Assembly: GCA_025558095.1 (NCBI GenBank)
Contig: JAIVFI010000001.1
Coordinates: 634,501-698,500 of the forward strand
DNA length: 64,000 nucleotides
Source of the DNA: Hyaloraphidium curvatum
Taxonomy: Eukaryota; Monoblepharomycota; Hyaloraphidiomycetes; Hyaloraphidiales; Hyaloraphidiaceae
Direction of reading: 5' to 3'
Below are positions 21,701-31,757 of the stretch, in pieces. Below the pieces are notes generated by a model. That model ran no database searches. It was given only the letters and a program-made list of their open reading frames with translations, and was not told the origin of the DNA. Position 1 is the first letter of the stretch, and every line of letters begins with the position of its first letter. The position numbers and the translations under genes are program-made.

Positions 21701-22604
21701 GTTCGACTCGGTGCCGATCCGGCACCACGAGGACGCTGTGCTGCGCAAGCTGCACGACCGGCTCCCGGTCAAGCTCGGGCAGCAGCCCCGGTACAGCGAC
21801 CCGCACGTCAAGACCAACATCCTCCTGCAGGCGCAGTTTTCGCGGCTGCAGCTTCCGCCGGACCTCGAGTCGGACCAGAAGGAGATCCTGGGCAAGGTGC
21901 TGAACCTGCTGCAGGCGGCCGTGGACGTCATCTCGTCCAACGGCTGGCTCGGGCCGGCGCTCAACGCCATGGAGCTGAGCCAGATGGTGGTGCAGGCGGT
22001 GTGGGACCGCGACTCGCCGCTCAAGCAGATCCCGCACTTTACCGCGGACATCATCAAGCGCGCGCAGGAGCGTGGCGCCGAGACGGTATTCGACGTGATG
22101 GAGATGGAGGATGACGTGCGCGGGGAGGTGCTCAAGGGGCTGGACCAGCGCAAGCTGGCGGACGTGGCGCGGTTCGTGAACCGGTACCCCAACATTGACA
22201 TGACCTACGAGGTGGACGCCGGCGACGCGCCCGTCCCAGCGGGCGAGAACGTCGAGGTCAAGGTGCAGCTGGAGCGGCAGGAGGACGACGAGGACGCGCC
22301 CGCGGGCGACGCGGGCCCGGTGGTCGCGCCCTTCTACCCGGGCAAGAAGGACGAAGGGTGGTGGGTCGTGGTGGGCGACGCCAAGACAAAGTCGCTGGCG
22401 GCGATCAAGCGCACGACGCTGCAGAAGCGCGCGCAGCTCAAGCTGGACTTTGCCGCCCCCGAGAAGGAGGGCGAGTACGAGTACACGGTCTACCTTATCG
22501 CGGACAGCGTGGCGGGGTGCGATCAGGAGTACCAGTTCAAGCTCAAGGTTGAGCCGAACGACGAGATCGGGAGCGGAGGGGATGACGACGCGATGGAGGA
22601 GTGA
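15725..22604 (+). CDS. BRR2: U5 snRNP DEIH-box helicase Brr2
   Basis: Exon 1 is 15725-16279 and exon 2 starts at 16338 (58-nt intron, phase 0). About 2,273 aa, or 2,251 if a further 66-nt in-frame intron (17215-17280) is removed. The N-terminal domain starts [20 protein letters not shown] and has long acidic stretches. Cassette 1 has APTGAGKTN (about residue 607), DEIH (about 720), SATLPNYVD and GRAGRPQFD, then WH and Sec63 domains. Cassette 2 has APTGSGKTA (about 1462), a divergent DDIH and GRASKP, then Sec63. Brr2 unwinds U4/U6 during spliceosome activation; the degenerate second cassette is typical and serves protein binding. The C-terminus is acidic. Length is slightly above the ~2,150 of other fungi and animals because of the acidic insertions. 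Confidence 0.98.
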
Positions 22605-22899
22605 TTGTCGGGCGCCGTGTACGTCGGCAGGATGCGGTGGAGTGTAGACGCTGCGTGAAATGGAGACCTTTTTGTCGCGCTCCTGGTGCTGCGATCTGAG
22701 TACCAGTTGAGCCAAGCGACGAGGTCGGGAGCCGGGCCGTGCACACAATGCGACGGACGATAAAGGACACCACCACCACTTCCCTTCCGTTCTCCATTCT
22801 CAAGCACCCCGCGGTCAAAACTACACAGGCCTGCGACTCCTTGCTGCATGCCCTGCGTGGAACGGGTTAGCAGACCTACCCTATCTCGTCCTCCTCCGG
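22605..22899. other. Convergent 3' region
   Basis: Nearly 300 bp between the stops of BRR2 (plus) and the RS/RD-rich gene (minus). No ORF or RNA gene recognised; it should hold both polyadenylation regions. Confidence 0.4.
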
Positions 22900-25545
22900 C
22901 TACGCATCTTCCGCCCCGTCTTGCATCCCCCCTTCGTCCCCTTCGTCGGGCGGCGGCGCCGAGTCCTCCTCCCCGACCTCGACCTCGGCCTCCCCGTCCG
23001 TCTCCTCGGCCGACGCATGCACCCCGCGGGGCGATTCCTCCTCCGACGCGTCCCACTCGACGTCCTGCTCCTCGCCCTCCCCATCCTCCTCCTTGGGTTC
23101 CTCTCCGACGCCGGCAGCACCGCCAGTCGCCAGCGGTGCGCCGAGGTACCTCCCCGTCTCGAAAAACGCCTCGAGATCCTCCCTCCGCGGCACCAGCTGC
23201 GCCCTCGTCCCGTCGCGCGAGCGCACGAACACGGTGCCTTCCATCGCCGCCAGGCGCCGCATGTTTTCGGGGTCGGCCGCGACGAGGGGATACACGAAAT
23301 CGATGAAGGAGGGGTACGGGGTGCCGAGGGGGTCGCGGGAGAGGAAGGCGCGCACGGCGCGTTCGGTGAGCGTCGCAGGGGGTTCTTGGGCGGCAGCGGT
23401 CGGAGCGGGAGGCGCCGGTGCGGATGCCGGTGCGGATGCCGGTGCCGGGCTGGCCGCGCCTGCATCGGAAGCATGCGCTGCAAACGAAGCATGCACTGCC
23501 GGCCGCGGGCTCGCAACCCGCGTCGGCACCTCGGTCCCCACCCCGGACTCCCTGCCCGGGACCTCGCTATCCGCCTCGATCCCCACGAAATCCGCCGCCA
23601 GCGCCGGCTCGCTGATCACGTGCCGTGTGTGGAACAGCAGCGGCGCGTCCTCCTCGACCACCGCGACGGCAGGGTTGGCGGAGGGGGAGGGGCGGGAAGG
23701 GATGCGGGCCGTGGCGTGGCTTGGGGTCGTTGGGCGGGGTGCGGCGGGGTGCTCGTGCGCATAGCCAGCTTGCTCGCGGTGATCGGGCGCTCCGGGCACG
23801 TCGCGATGCATCGTACCGTCCTCCTCGGTCGCATCCGAAGGGCCTGCCCCGTCATGCGCAGCCGATTCGCCGCGCGGCACGCCGACGGCCGTATCCGCCG
23901 TCGCAGCGCCTCCAACCCCTTCACTGTGCACGACAATGTGTATCCCATCCTGCCTCATCGTGCCGTCCTCGGGCGTAGTCCTTTCCTCCTCCGGCGTCGT
24001 CCTCCCGGGGCCCGTGCCCCCCGCATCGGTGCCCGTGGAAACCCTCGGCACGCGGGAGCGGTCCAGCGTGCGCTTCCTCGACCCTTCCGCATCGGCGGGC
24101 CGCACGGGTACGCTCCGGGCCGCGGGTGCTCCCGCGGAACCCGTCGGCGCGGGATTGCCGGGCGCGGGCACCGGCGCCTCCGCGGCACCGTAATACGCCC
24201 GCGCCGCCGCCGCGCCGGGCCGCTTCCCGGCGGCGGGCGGCAACGACCAGTCCTTCCTCGATTTCGGGAGCGGGCCGGCGACGACCAGCGCCCCCTTGCC
24301 CTCCTTCCCTCCTTCCTCGACGGGGGAAACGGCGGGCGGCTCCCCCCAATCCTTTTTGCTCTTTGGCAGCGGCCTGCCGTCGGTCGCCAGCACCGCCTTC
24401 TTCTTTGCCGGCTGCGCGGAATCGTCGGGTTCGTCGCCGGCGCGCTTGGGCTTGCCCTTGGGCGAGGGCTGCTTCGCTGACTGCTGGGAGGGGGGGTTGG
24501 CGGGGCCGACGCGGGCGGCGAGGGCGGAGCTGAGGGGCTTCGCCTGGCCCTGCTTGCGCGGCTGGGATGCCGCGGCTTGGGGCTGCGAGGGGGGCGGCCT
24601 GGCGGGCAGGTGCTGCTGCGCGGACGGCGCGCGGGGTGCTGCCGCGCCGGCGGATGCGGCGGGCTTCTTGGCCTGCTTCCCCGCGCGGGGCTGCTGCCCG
24701 CCAGGCGCGGCGGCCGAGTCGGGGGAGGGGGGCATGCTCGCGACGAGCTCCATGATCCTGTCCACGACGGGGCTGGATGCGCCGCCGTGCACAAACACGG
24801 CGCGCTGTTCCGCCGGCGCGGCCTGAGGGGGTGTGCGGCCGCGGGGCGGGGTGGCGCTGCGGGTGCGGCTCCGCGAGCGGCTGCGGGGGCGCTTCCTGCT
24901 GCGGTCTGCGGGGTACTCCCTCCTCCGCACCGAGTCGGGGGAGCGGGAGCGCGAGGCGGGGCGGCGGCGGTAGTCCGGGGAAGGCGAGCGCGAGCGGCGG
25001 CGATCGCGCGATCTCGTGCGGGACCGCCTCCGTTCGTCGCGGCGGTCCCGCTCGTATCTGTCCCTGTCCCGATCCCGATCCCTATCGCGATCTCTATCGC
25101 GCCCGCGGTCGCGGGGGGAAGGCGATCTCTCGCGCGGGGGCGAGGGGGTCCACCGGGGTTCGGGCGCCTTGGCTTTTGGTGGGGCCGGCGGCGCGTTGGA
25201 GAGCGTAAAGCGCAGCTCGGCGGGCGGCTCGTGCGGCGTGGCCTTCGCGGACTGCAGCGCCGCCGCGGCGAGTTCGTTGACGACGGTGATTTTGAGCTGC
25301 TGGGGCGCCTCCTTCTTCGCGGGGGCCTTTGCGCCTTCCCCGCGGGTTCCGGCCGACGGCTCCCTCCGCTGCGTGCCGCCCCTTGCGGGCGCCTGCCGCG
25401 GCTGCGCGCTTCCCCGTGCGGTTCCCCTCGCCGACGGCGCGCGCGGCGGGGCGGGCTCGGCGGGGTCGGCCGGCGACACCCGCGCGCCCAGCCGCGCGAG
25501 GATGGCCGGAGGCGCCTTGCCGCCGCGGCCGCCGTTCGACGCCAT
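22900..25545 (-). CDS. Large RS/RD-rich nuclear-type protein
   Basis: Single exon, 881 aa. The N-terminus (PPAILARLGARVSPADP) is echoed further on by SSALAARVGPANPPSQQ, an internal repeat of an 'LAARVgpAnP' phrase. Residues about 150-270 are an arginine-rich domain with runs of RD dipeptides and RSRSRSRTRS segments, like splicing and mRNA-export factors. The middle is low-complexity Pro/Ala/Lys. A conserved-looking C-terminal block (TERAVRAFLSRDPLGTPYPS ... LEAFFETGRYLG) precedes an acidic tail. I do not recognise the family. The Arg-rich domain and the convergent BRR2 neighbour make an RNA-processing role plausible, but this is inference. The start was chosen because upstream residues look non-coding and an AT-richer patch precedes the ATG. 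Confidence 0.65.
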   Translation of the reverse strand: MASNGGRGGKAPPAILARLGARVSPADPAEPAPPRAPSARGTARGSAQPRQAPARGGTQRREPSAGTRGEGAKAPAKKEAPQQLKITVVNELAAAALQSAKATPHEPPAELRFTLSNAPPAPPKAKAPEPRWTPSPPRERSPSPRDRGRDRDRDRDRDRDRDRYERDRRDERRRSRTRSRDRRRSRSPSPDYRRRPASRSRSPDSVRRREYPADRSRKRPRSRSRSRTRSATPPRGRTPPQAAPAEQRAVFVHGGASSPVVDRIMELVASMPPSPDSAAAPGGQQPRAGKQAKKPAASAGAAAPRAPSAQQHLPARPPPSQPQAAASQPRKQGQAKPLSSALAARVGPANPPSQQSAKQPSPKGKPKRAGDEPDDSAQPAKKKAVLATDGRPLPKSKKDWGEPPAVSPVEEGGKEGKGALVVAGPLPKSRKDWSLPPAAGKRPGAAAARAYYGAAEAPVPAPGNPAPTGSAGAPAARSVPVRPADAEGSRKRTLDRSRVPRVSTGTDAGGTGPGRTTPEEERTTPEDGTMRQDGIHIVVHSEGVGGAATADTAVGVPRGESAAHDGAGPSDATEEDGTMHRDVPGAPDHREQAGYAHEHPAAPRPTTPSHATARIPSRPSPSANPAVAVVEEDAPLLFHTRHVISEPALAADFVGIEADSEVPGRESGVGTEVPTRVASPRPAVHASFAAHASDAGAASPAPASAPASAPAPPAPTAAAQEPPATLTERAVRAFLSRDPLGTPYPSFIDFVYPLVAADPENMRRLAAMEGTVFVRSRDGTRAQLVPRREDLEAFFETGRYLGAPLATGGAAGVGEEPKEEDGEGEEQDVEWDASEEESPRGVHASAEETDGEAEVEVGEEDSAPPPDEGDEGGMQDGAEDA
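25041..25112. repeat. Short-period repeat coding RD dipeptides
   Basis: A run of imperfect hexamers (forms of gatccc/gatcgc/tatcgc) inside the RS/RD gene. On the minus strand it encodes about eight consecutive Arg-Asp pairs. Such runs are prone to slippage, so the repeat number may vary between strains. Confidence 0.6.
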
Positions 25546-26154
25546 CTTAAATTGCGCGCCCAATTGCCGGGCGACGCCGGGGAGGCCCGGGTGGCCGGCT
25601 GTCCCCCGTCTTGTTTGGTGGAAGCGGGCGCGCAGCGTCAAGCGATCACGCGAAACCGAAGAGACCCCGCCCACGGCTTCTCAAGGGAGCTGCTGCGCCA
25701 GCCGCAATGTGATGGGATACCGCGGATGCAATGCAGAGGAGTGCGGATGGTGCCTGGATGCGGCCGGCAGGGCGCCTACTCCCCGTCTCGCTATAGAAAG
25801 CTCAAGCCCGATTCCTCTTCAAAATCATTCAGCTTACAATGATTTGCCAGTTGCACTGCTTTCGAAGCCATGATTGGTGGCGTGAGTGCTGCTGGAATGG
25901 AGCTGGAATCGTCCCTCGCATAAGAAACGGCCGGTCGCTCCGGAGAATGGATCAGAGACAGCCGAGCAGTATACGAGCAGGAAACAGATACCTCCATAAT
26001 CAAGCCCTGGGTTATCGATCAAGACCTGCTTTGGACGCTGGGCGCTAGCTCCAGGTGCCGAGACCGGATCGGACGAGGAACGACGCGACGTCGTGGCAAA
26101 GTTGAATTTTCCCGCTCGCCCATTCTCCCCGGCAGACCGCCCGGCAGCACCAGC
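25546..26154. promoter_or_regulatory. Divergent intergenic region
   Basis: About 600 bp between the starts of the RS/RD-rich gene and the MFS transporter. It is less GC-rich than the flanking genes in its middle part (25780-26040). I see no coding frame with family resemblance and no RNA gene. It should carry both promoters. Confidence 0.4.
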
Positions 26155-27836
26155 ATGGGCGGCCCGGCAGCGGATCCCGGCGCTGCGCCGCCGAAGGACC
26201 TCCGCGGCTACGCGGCGCACCTCGCCGGGGGCTGCGTCCCCGCCCCCCGAACCCCCCTCCGAATCGTTTCGCTCTTCTTCCTCGCAATCCTTCTGGGCTG
26301 CTCCGACGCCGGCTGGGGCGTCGTCCTCCCCTTTTTCCGCGACACCTTCGGCCTGACCAACTCGACGGCCTCGCTAAACTTCATCTGCGGCGTCGCCGGC
26401 TTCGTCCTCGCCTCGCTCTCCAACGGCGCCGTGCTCGCCCACCTGGGCGTCGACGCCGGGCTCTACATCGGCTCCCTGCTCTCCGCCGTGGCCTACTCCC
26501 TCCTCGCCGGCGCGCTGCCGTTCGGCGCCTGCCTGTTCGCCTTCTTCGTCCTCGGCGCCGGCTCGGGCTTGCAGGACGCCGGGGCAAACATCGTCAGCGT
26601 GCGCTTCCCTGTCGTGGGCAACCTCGTGCTCAATTTCTTCCACGCTCTTTACGGGATCGGTGCCCTCCTGGGCCCGCCGATAGCCACGGCGATCGTCCTG
26701 GTGCGCCCGTGGAACTTCGTCTATGTCGTTTGGGCCGCGCTGCAGGTGTTTTCGCTGGGGTTGCTGCTGGTCGCATTCAGGGGGTTGGCGCCGCGGAACG
26801 GTGGGGAGGACGTGGTTCTGGGGCGGCCGGGCAGGGGGACCGACGAGGTGGTCGAGGTGGCCGTCGTGGACGGCAAGGAGCTGGCCGTCGCGGACGGCAA
26901 GGAGCCCGAGAAGGCGGGCGGGGACGAGGAAGTGGACCTTTCTGCGGCGGAGGAGGAGCTCCCGGACGCGGTCGAGCGGGAACCGCCTCCGGCACCCACG
27001 GACGCCGACGCGGAGCTGCCCGCCTCGGTTTCCGCCGCCGCCGGCAGGCCCATCCCCACCGACACTGTCCGCACGGCGAAATCCCGCGCCGAAACCACCA
27101 AGGCGGCCGCCACCGACTTTGCGCGCATGGTCCGGATGCCGCTGGTCTGGATCGCCGCGCTGCACCTGCTCTTCTACGTCGGCGGGGAGGTGACCGTGGG
27201 CTCCTGGGCATTCAGCTTCCTGACCGAGGTCAGGGGAGGGAGCACCGCGGAGTCGGGACCGCTCGTCAGCTGCTACTGGGGTGGCCTAGTGGCATCGCGG
27301 CTTTTTTTCATGCCCTTGACGGACCGCATGGGCGACAGAGTGGCCGGCCTCGTGTACCTTGGCGTGTCGACGGCCGCGCTGGCGGTTCTCTGGGCCGTGC
27401 CGAGCATCCCCGTCAATGCCGCGATGCTCTTTTTCGTCGGGCTCGGTTACGGACCCCTGTGAGTCCGTCGCCGCCCCACACCGCCGCCCGCTGACCCCTT
27501 CGCAGCTACCCCCTCGCAATCACCCTCGTCTCGAGGGCCTTTGACCAGCGCGACCCCGCCGACGCATCCCTCTTCGCCACCGCCATGGGCTTCCTCGTCG
27601 CCCTCGCCTCGCTGGGCGCCGCGTTTTTCCCGTGGTTCACCGGCGCGATGTCGCAGCTGGCCGACCCGGACGGATCGGGGGTGTGGGTGTTCGCGCCGAT
27701 CGCGATTGGGCTGAACGTGGTGGTGGCGGTGCTGTACGTGGCGATGGTGGCGAGCGTGGCGAGGAGGAAGAAGGAGAGGGAGGCGGCAAGGGGGGCGGCG
27801 GAGGCTGCGGACAAAGCAGCGGATGAGGGGACATAG
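26155..27836 (+). CDS. Major facilitator superfamily transporter
   Basis: Exons 26155-27458 and 27503-27836 (44-nt intron, GTGAGT...GCAG) give 545 aa. The first half has six spans starting IVSLFFLAILLGCSDAGWGV, with GLQDAGANIVSVRFP and NFFHALYGIGALLGPPIATA in mid-domain. A ~120-residue charged cytosolic loop (Glu/Asp-rich, then PIPTDTVRTAKSRAETTKAA) separates the halves. The second half has WIAALHLLFYVGGEVTVGSW, and LFFMPLTDRMGDRVAGLV, the expected second MFS A-motif-like loop. The 'GCSDAGWGVVLPFF ... LNFFHALYG.GALLGP' pattern is shared by the fungal BSC6-like/FucP-like MFS group of sugar or unknown specificity. The substrate cannot be predicted. The intron sits within the tenth span, and splicing is needed to complete the final two spans. 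Confidence 0.88.
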
Positions 27837-28646
27837 GGGCCCGCGGAACGGCCTTTCCAGAGATGCATCGGTTGTAACCCATCGTGATCCGTACGTTCTG
27901 CCGCGCTAGGTCCTTTGGTCGCGCAAATGAGCCACGAATTCTCCGGGAAGCAGCGACCATGATGATATGGCATTTGATTGCCAGTTCCATTGGCTCATCG
28001 TTAGAAGACGCGGCAGGGCCGGCCCCAAAGCTCCTTGCTTCCCCATTCACCTCGACCCGACTCCCGGAGGTGCCCCGATTGCGCATGGACACCTCTGGCC
28101 CCGCAGCCACGGTGATCTGGAGGATCGGAAACATCGATCCGGGAGTTCTTGGAGGCCGTTATGGGAGCCGATGGGCGTGGGAAGCGTGCGGACGGACTAA
28201 GGCGGCACACTCCGTATCGTCCCCCCACAGCATTTTGTCGTTTCGGCCCGTCCGCTGCGGCAACCAAACACGGCAGACAAGGCACAGCGGATGCGACCAC
28301 GCGCTGTGGTGGACTCGGGGCCGTGTGGACATCCGCAGCAACACCGCCATGCGACTGAAAAGCCTGGAGGCCCGCACCGCAATAGAGTCGCGAGAAGCCT
28401 TACACATCCGCTTTTTTCCGTTCGACTTGCTGGAATCCCCAGGCAAGCATCGGGACACCGTACCGGAAACAAGGGTTGTTCTTTCGCAAACGTGAACGGG
28501 TCCAGAACTGCAGCGTTTACAAAGAGGTAAAGAGGGGAAAAGAAAGCCACTCCAAGGTTAGGGCCGACGCCACTGCGGCGCGCACGGCTCAGCACGATCC
28601 CAAACGATCCCCCGAAGTGCTTGCTGCAGTCCAACCGGCACAAAGG
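27837..28646. other. Intergenic region without recognised gene
   Basis: About 800 bp between two plus-strand genes. It has lower GC than its surroundings and only short open frames without family resemblance or codon periodicity that I can see. The last part is presumably the promoter and 5' leader of the secreted Cys-rich gene. Confidence 0.4.
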
Positions 28647-29975
28647 ATGCCTTCCAAGACATGGCTCATTGTCCTTTTGATTTGCTCATGCACGTCCGCC
28701 GCTTGGGCCCTACCGGCGCCCTCGGGCGCGAAGTGCCTCTCGTCCGGCGCAGCCGGGGGCTGTGCATCTTTCTGTTGCTTCGAGGGGACCTGCAGGCCGT
28801 ACCGCGAATGTTTTGGTGTCTCGGGAGCTGCTTTGGGGTCCGAATGCACTATCAGTGAGGGCGGGAACTGCGCGAGGTGTGTTGCTGGCTGCCATGCGCT
28901 CTCGCTCTCGTTGTCCGTTTCTGAGTCAGTTTTCCTCAAAGCGGCTGCTGCTACCTCGGCATCTGCTCAGAACACGCGGTCTGTTTCGGGTGGCAGGCCT
29001 CCACTAGCACCGTGGACGCCCAAGATTCCAATGGTTCAGCGCCTACAAACTCCGGAAACTCGAACTCGGCCCCGACTCACGAAGGTCTGACTTACTTCAA
29101 CCCGGAATTCCCTGATGGCACCGCTTGCTCTGTGGACCGCCATGACGACTGCGCCTCCCACTGCTGTTTCGAAGGTGCTTGCAGCAATCCCACTCTGTGC
29201 GGGTCGCCCATTGCCCAGCCCGTGGGCGCACCGCTCTACACTTCTTGCTCCGCCCACGGCGAATGCGCAACGGGTTGCTGCAGCGCGGGTGTCTGCAGCT
29301 GGTATGGCCAGTGTTTCGGCGATTCTGTCGACACTGCCTCGATTCCTTCCGAGTTCTTGGACCCAACGTACCAGCCGCTCTCCATCCGCCTCGTTTCGCC
29401 GACACAATGGTGTCTCATGTTCCCCATTGGCTGGCAGATCATCGGCGATCACGAGTTCGAGGCCCATGTCCTCTGCAGCGGACCAATGGTCGCTGACAGT
29501 GGCGGAAAATTGCCCGCTGCTCCCGAAGGGATAGTGAGGAAGGCGTGGGTCGGCAAAGGAAGCGACGGGCAAGGAACTGAGTGGATACAGATGAGCGGGA
29601 TGGTGGACAGGAGCTTCTTTGCGGAAGGAGATACTGGAGGCCAGGTAGGCCGGCTCATTTGTTGCGCATGACTTAGCTCATTCACCTTCGCGCGTCATTT
29701 AGTACGACTCCGATGGCGAGCCGGTTCCGTCAGATCCCAATCGCGGAGCCCCCAGGGGTAGCAACTGTGCCGGTTATGATGAGTATGTCGAGCTTCTGAA
29801 CCCCGCGACGGAACTCTTCTGCGTGCGTTGCTGCAAAGGCCCTGCGTCAAAAACGATCTGCAACTTCCGCTTCAGGTGAGTTTTCAGAAAGGGGTCATCG
29901 TGGGTGTCCTGACAGATCGTACTCAGCGGGATGGGATGCGAGTTTGTTTTCCCCGGCATTCAAATGTCGGACTAA
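28647..29975 (+). CDS. Secreted protein with four Cys-rich repeats
   Basis: Exons 28647-28876, 28942-29644, 29703-29875, 29927-29975; 384 aa. A signal peptide (PSKTWLIVLLICSCTSAAWA, likely cleaved before LPAPSG) leads to four units sharing C-x5-8-C-[AS]-x2-CC-x3-G/x-C-x5-C: GCASFCCFEGTCRPYRECFG, NCASGCCYLGICSEHAVCFG, DCASHCCFEGACSNPTLCGS and ECATGCCSAGVCSWYGQCFG. The second unit exists only after splicing. A Ser/Asn-rich linker separates pairs 1-2 and 3-4. The C-terminal ~190 residues form another domain with spaced Cys (PTQWCLMFPIGWQIIG ... FCVRCCKGPASKTICNFRF) ending GMGCEFVFPGIQMSD. No known family recognised; the repeats suggest a disulfide-rich extracellular adhesion or binding protein. 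Confidence 0.75.
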
Positions 29976-30012
29976 GGAACCTAAGGAAGGGGAAGCGGGA
30001 AGTGGAAACGTG

Positions 30013-30683
30013 ATGTATGAGGGAAAAGAGAAGGACTCGAAAATGGCCGACGCGGGCAATTCCGCTAACCGTGCAGCTGTCGCCGGAGATGAGCGGGACC
30101 TCCCTAGCAAGCTGGTCAAGTTCTGCCAGCAGTCTCTGGAACTGGAAACGATTTCTCTGGAGGTCAAGACGCCGAACGTGATCGTGGCTTTTGCGAGGGA
30201 GGACTTGGTCAGCTCAAAGCTCCGTAGCCTGGTCAGTACTCGGCGCCTCCCTGGCTACCTATTCTCGTTTGGCTGACCATCACGAGCTACGTTCAGACCA
30301 TACATCTCGATTTGCTCGACAGGCGCGTTCGCTACCCCGACATCGTGGAAACGATCAACGCCTTCACGAACCTCGAAACCCTGGCATACCCCATCCGAAA
30401 CTACCTCGAACTCGGATTGCCCCTCGCGGACGGCGAGAACCTCTTCCCCCCGACCCTCACGTTGCTGAAGATCTTGCCGTGGGGTGACGAGAAGCCCGTT
30501 CCGTCCCCGTTCCTGCACGAGCAGATCAGGGACCGGCTCGCGGGGATAGAGACGGTCGAAGTGTGCCTGGTAGTGAGGGGCTCGCTTCCTCCTTACGAGA
30601 TCGAGTTCTGGGAGTCGCTCGAGAACGGTGTGATGATCGAAGAGCTGTCTGATGGTTTTCCTGATCCTTCGTGGAATTTGTGA
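30013..30683 (+). CDS. Unknown small protein, LRR-like segment
   Basis: Exons 30013-30231 and 30297-30683 (65-nt intron, phase 0) give 201 aa. It starts only 37 bp after the preceding stop on the same strand; the Met at 30043 is an alternative. After a polar tail come SLELETISLEVKTPNVIVAF, SSKLRSLTIHLDLLDRR, and AFTNLETLAYPIRNYLEL, then PPTLTLLKILPWGDEKP. The repeated 'L..L.i.l' spacing looks like the leucine-rich half of an F-box/LRR protein, but no F-box is present. It may be a truncated relative of such a protein, or a separate family. Function unknown. Confidence 0.55.
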
Positions 30684-30762
30684 GCGGACGATCATCGGAA
30701 AGAGCGGAAGAAGAGAGAGAGTAGGAGACCAAGCGGGAGACGTGGGAAGAAAAAGAGGAACT

Positions 30763-31682
30763 TCATGGATGATATCGCTGTACATTGCAGTCATGAAGCG
30801 TGAACACGCCATGCGGTTTCGATTCTGTGATCGCGGCGGCCGAGTTCGGCAGAGCGAAACCAGCGTCCCCGCCCTTCGGTTCCGATGCCGGTGCGTCCGA
30901 TGCCGGCTCCACGGCCTCCACCGCCAGGTCCGCAGGTACGGAGCGGTCCCTCCGTTCAACGACGCCGGCTTCCATCTTGGCCGAGCTCCGCGCGCCCGGT
31001 TCGGTAGGCTCGTCCGCGGCAGGTGCCACGGCCTCCTTTGCCTCGGTGACAGCCGACGACGCTTGCGGCACGTCCGCAGAGTCCGGCTTCTCTGCGTCCC
31101 ACGTCCCGCCGTACCAATGGGCTAGAAATGGCCCGCGCCCAGGCCGACGCACAGCCCCGTGCCATGGGGACGTTCCGGTCCATGAGCCGCATCCCAGCTC
31201 GACAATGGGCGGGCGGAGCTCGATCCGGCGCGTCCACAGAGGGTTCCAATTCCGGACCTCCCTCCTCCTCCGCCCAATCATCCAATTTCCTGGTTCAACG
31301 GCCCGAAAAAACGGTACCGCGCCTCCTCGGGGGACCTTCCCGGGAGGTCGCCAACGATGCGAGTCCAGGACGAGACGGTCGAGTACCACAGCCCATCCCG
31401 CCGGAGGGAATCCGACGTCGGCGCTGGGATGCCGAACTTCTTCAGTGCCTGCTTCAGCAGCTGGTCCTCGTCCGCGGTCCAGGGCCGCGTTTCGTAGACG
31501 AGCGCCTTAGGCTTGCCGTCCTCGGGGTCCGCCGCCGGACGGTCGGCGGCCGCCGCGTGCTCCTCCGGTTTCTCTGCGACGGCGGAGTCGCGGGCCTGCT
31601 CGCGCAGCTTCCGTGCCGCTACTGCCGACACTGGCGCGGCCGACATCTCCGCCGAAGTTTTCTCCTCGCGGCGCGGGCGCAC
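30763..31682 (-). CDS. Myb/SANT-domain protein, exon structure uncertain
   Basis: The N-terminal exon (Met at 31682 or 31646) encodes a SANT/Myb repeat: RPWTADEDQLLKQALKKFG, a loop, LWYSTVSSWTRIVGDLPGRS, PEEARYRFFGPLNQE. The frame then stops at 31278. The next frame continues at once with LDDWAEEEGGPELEPSV, joined naturally by loss of a single base near 31283, so an assembly frameshift or an unusually short intron is possible. A downstream acidic frame (HWYGGTWDAEKPDSADVPQ through EPASDAPASEPKGGDAGF) runs to a stop at 30763 and may be the last exon. The SANT part resembles the C-terminal repeats of zuotin-type or chromatin proteins; role not assignable. It is divergent from CCZ1 with about 75-110 bp between starts. 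Confidence 0.5.
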
Positions 31683-31757
31683 CGATCACGATCGTCAACG
31701 CGTCGAGCTCCTGCAGAGGGGGTCCGAGCCTCCTTCGGCCCTTCGGCGCGTCTGAAA

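Noticed and set aside
20631-22748. 705-aa open frame on the minus strand
   Set aside because: Antisense shadow of the second half of BRR2; no recognisable domain.
25041-25112. Microsatellite as a mobile or regulatory repeat
   Set aside because: It lies inside a coding region and encodes RD dipeptides; no need for another explanation.
24577-25842. 421-aa open frame on the plus strand
   Set aside because: Shadow of the RS/RD-rich gene; composition of simple Gly/Arg/Ala runs.
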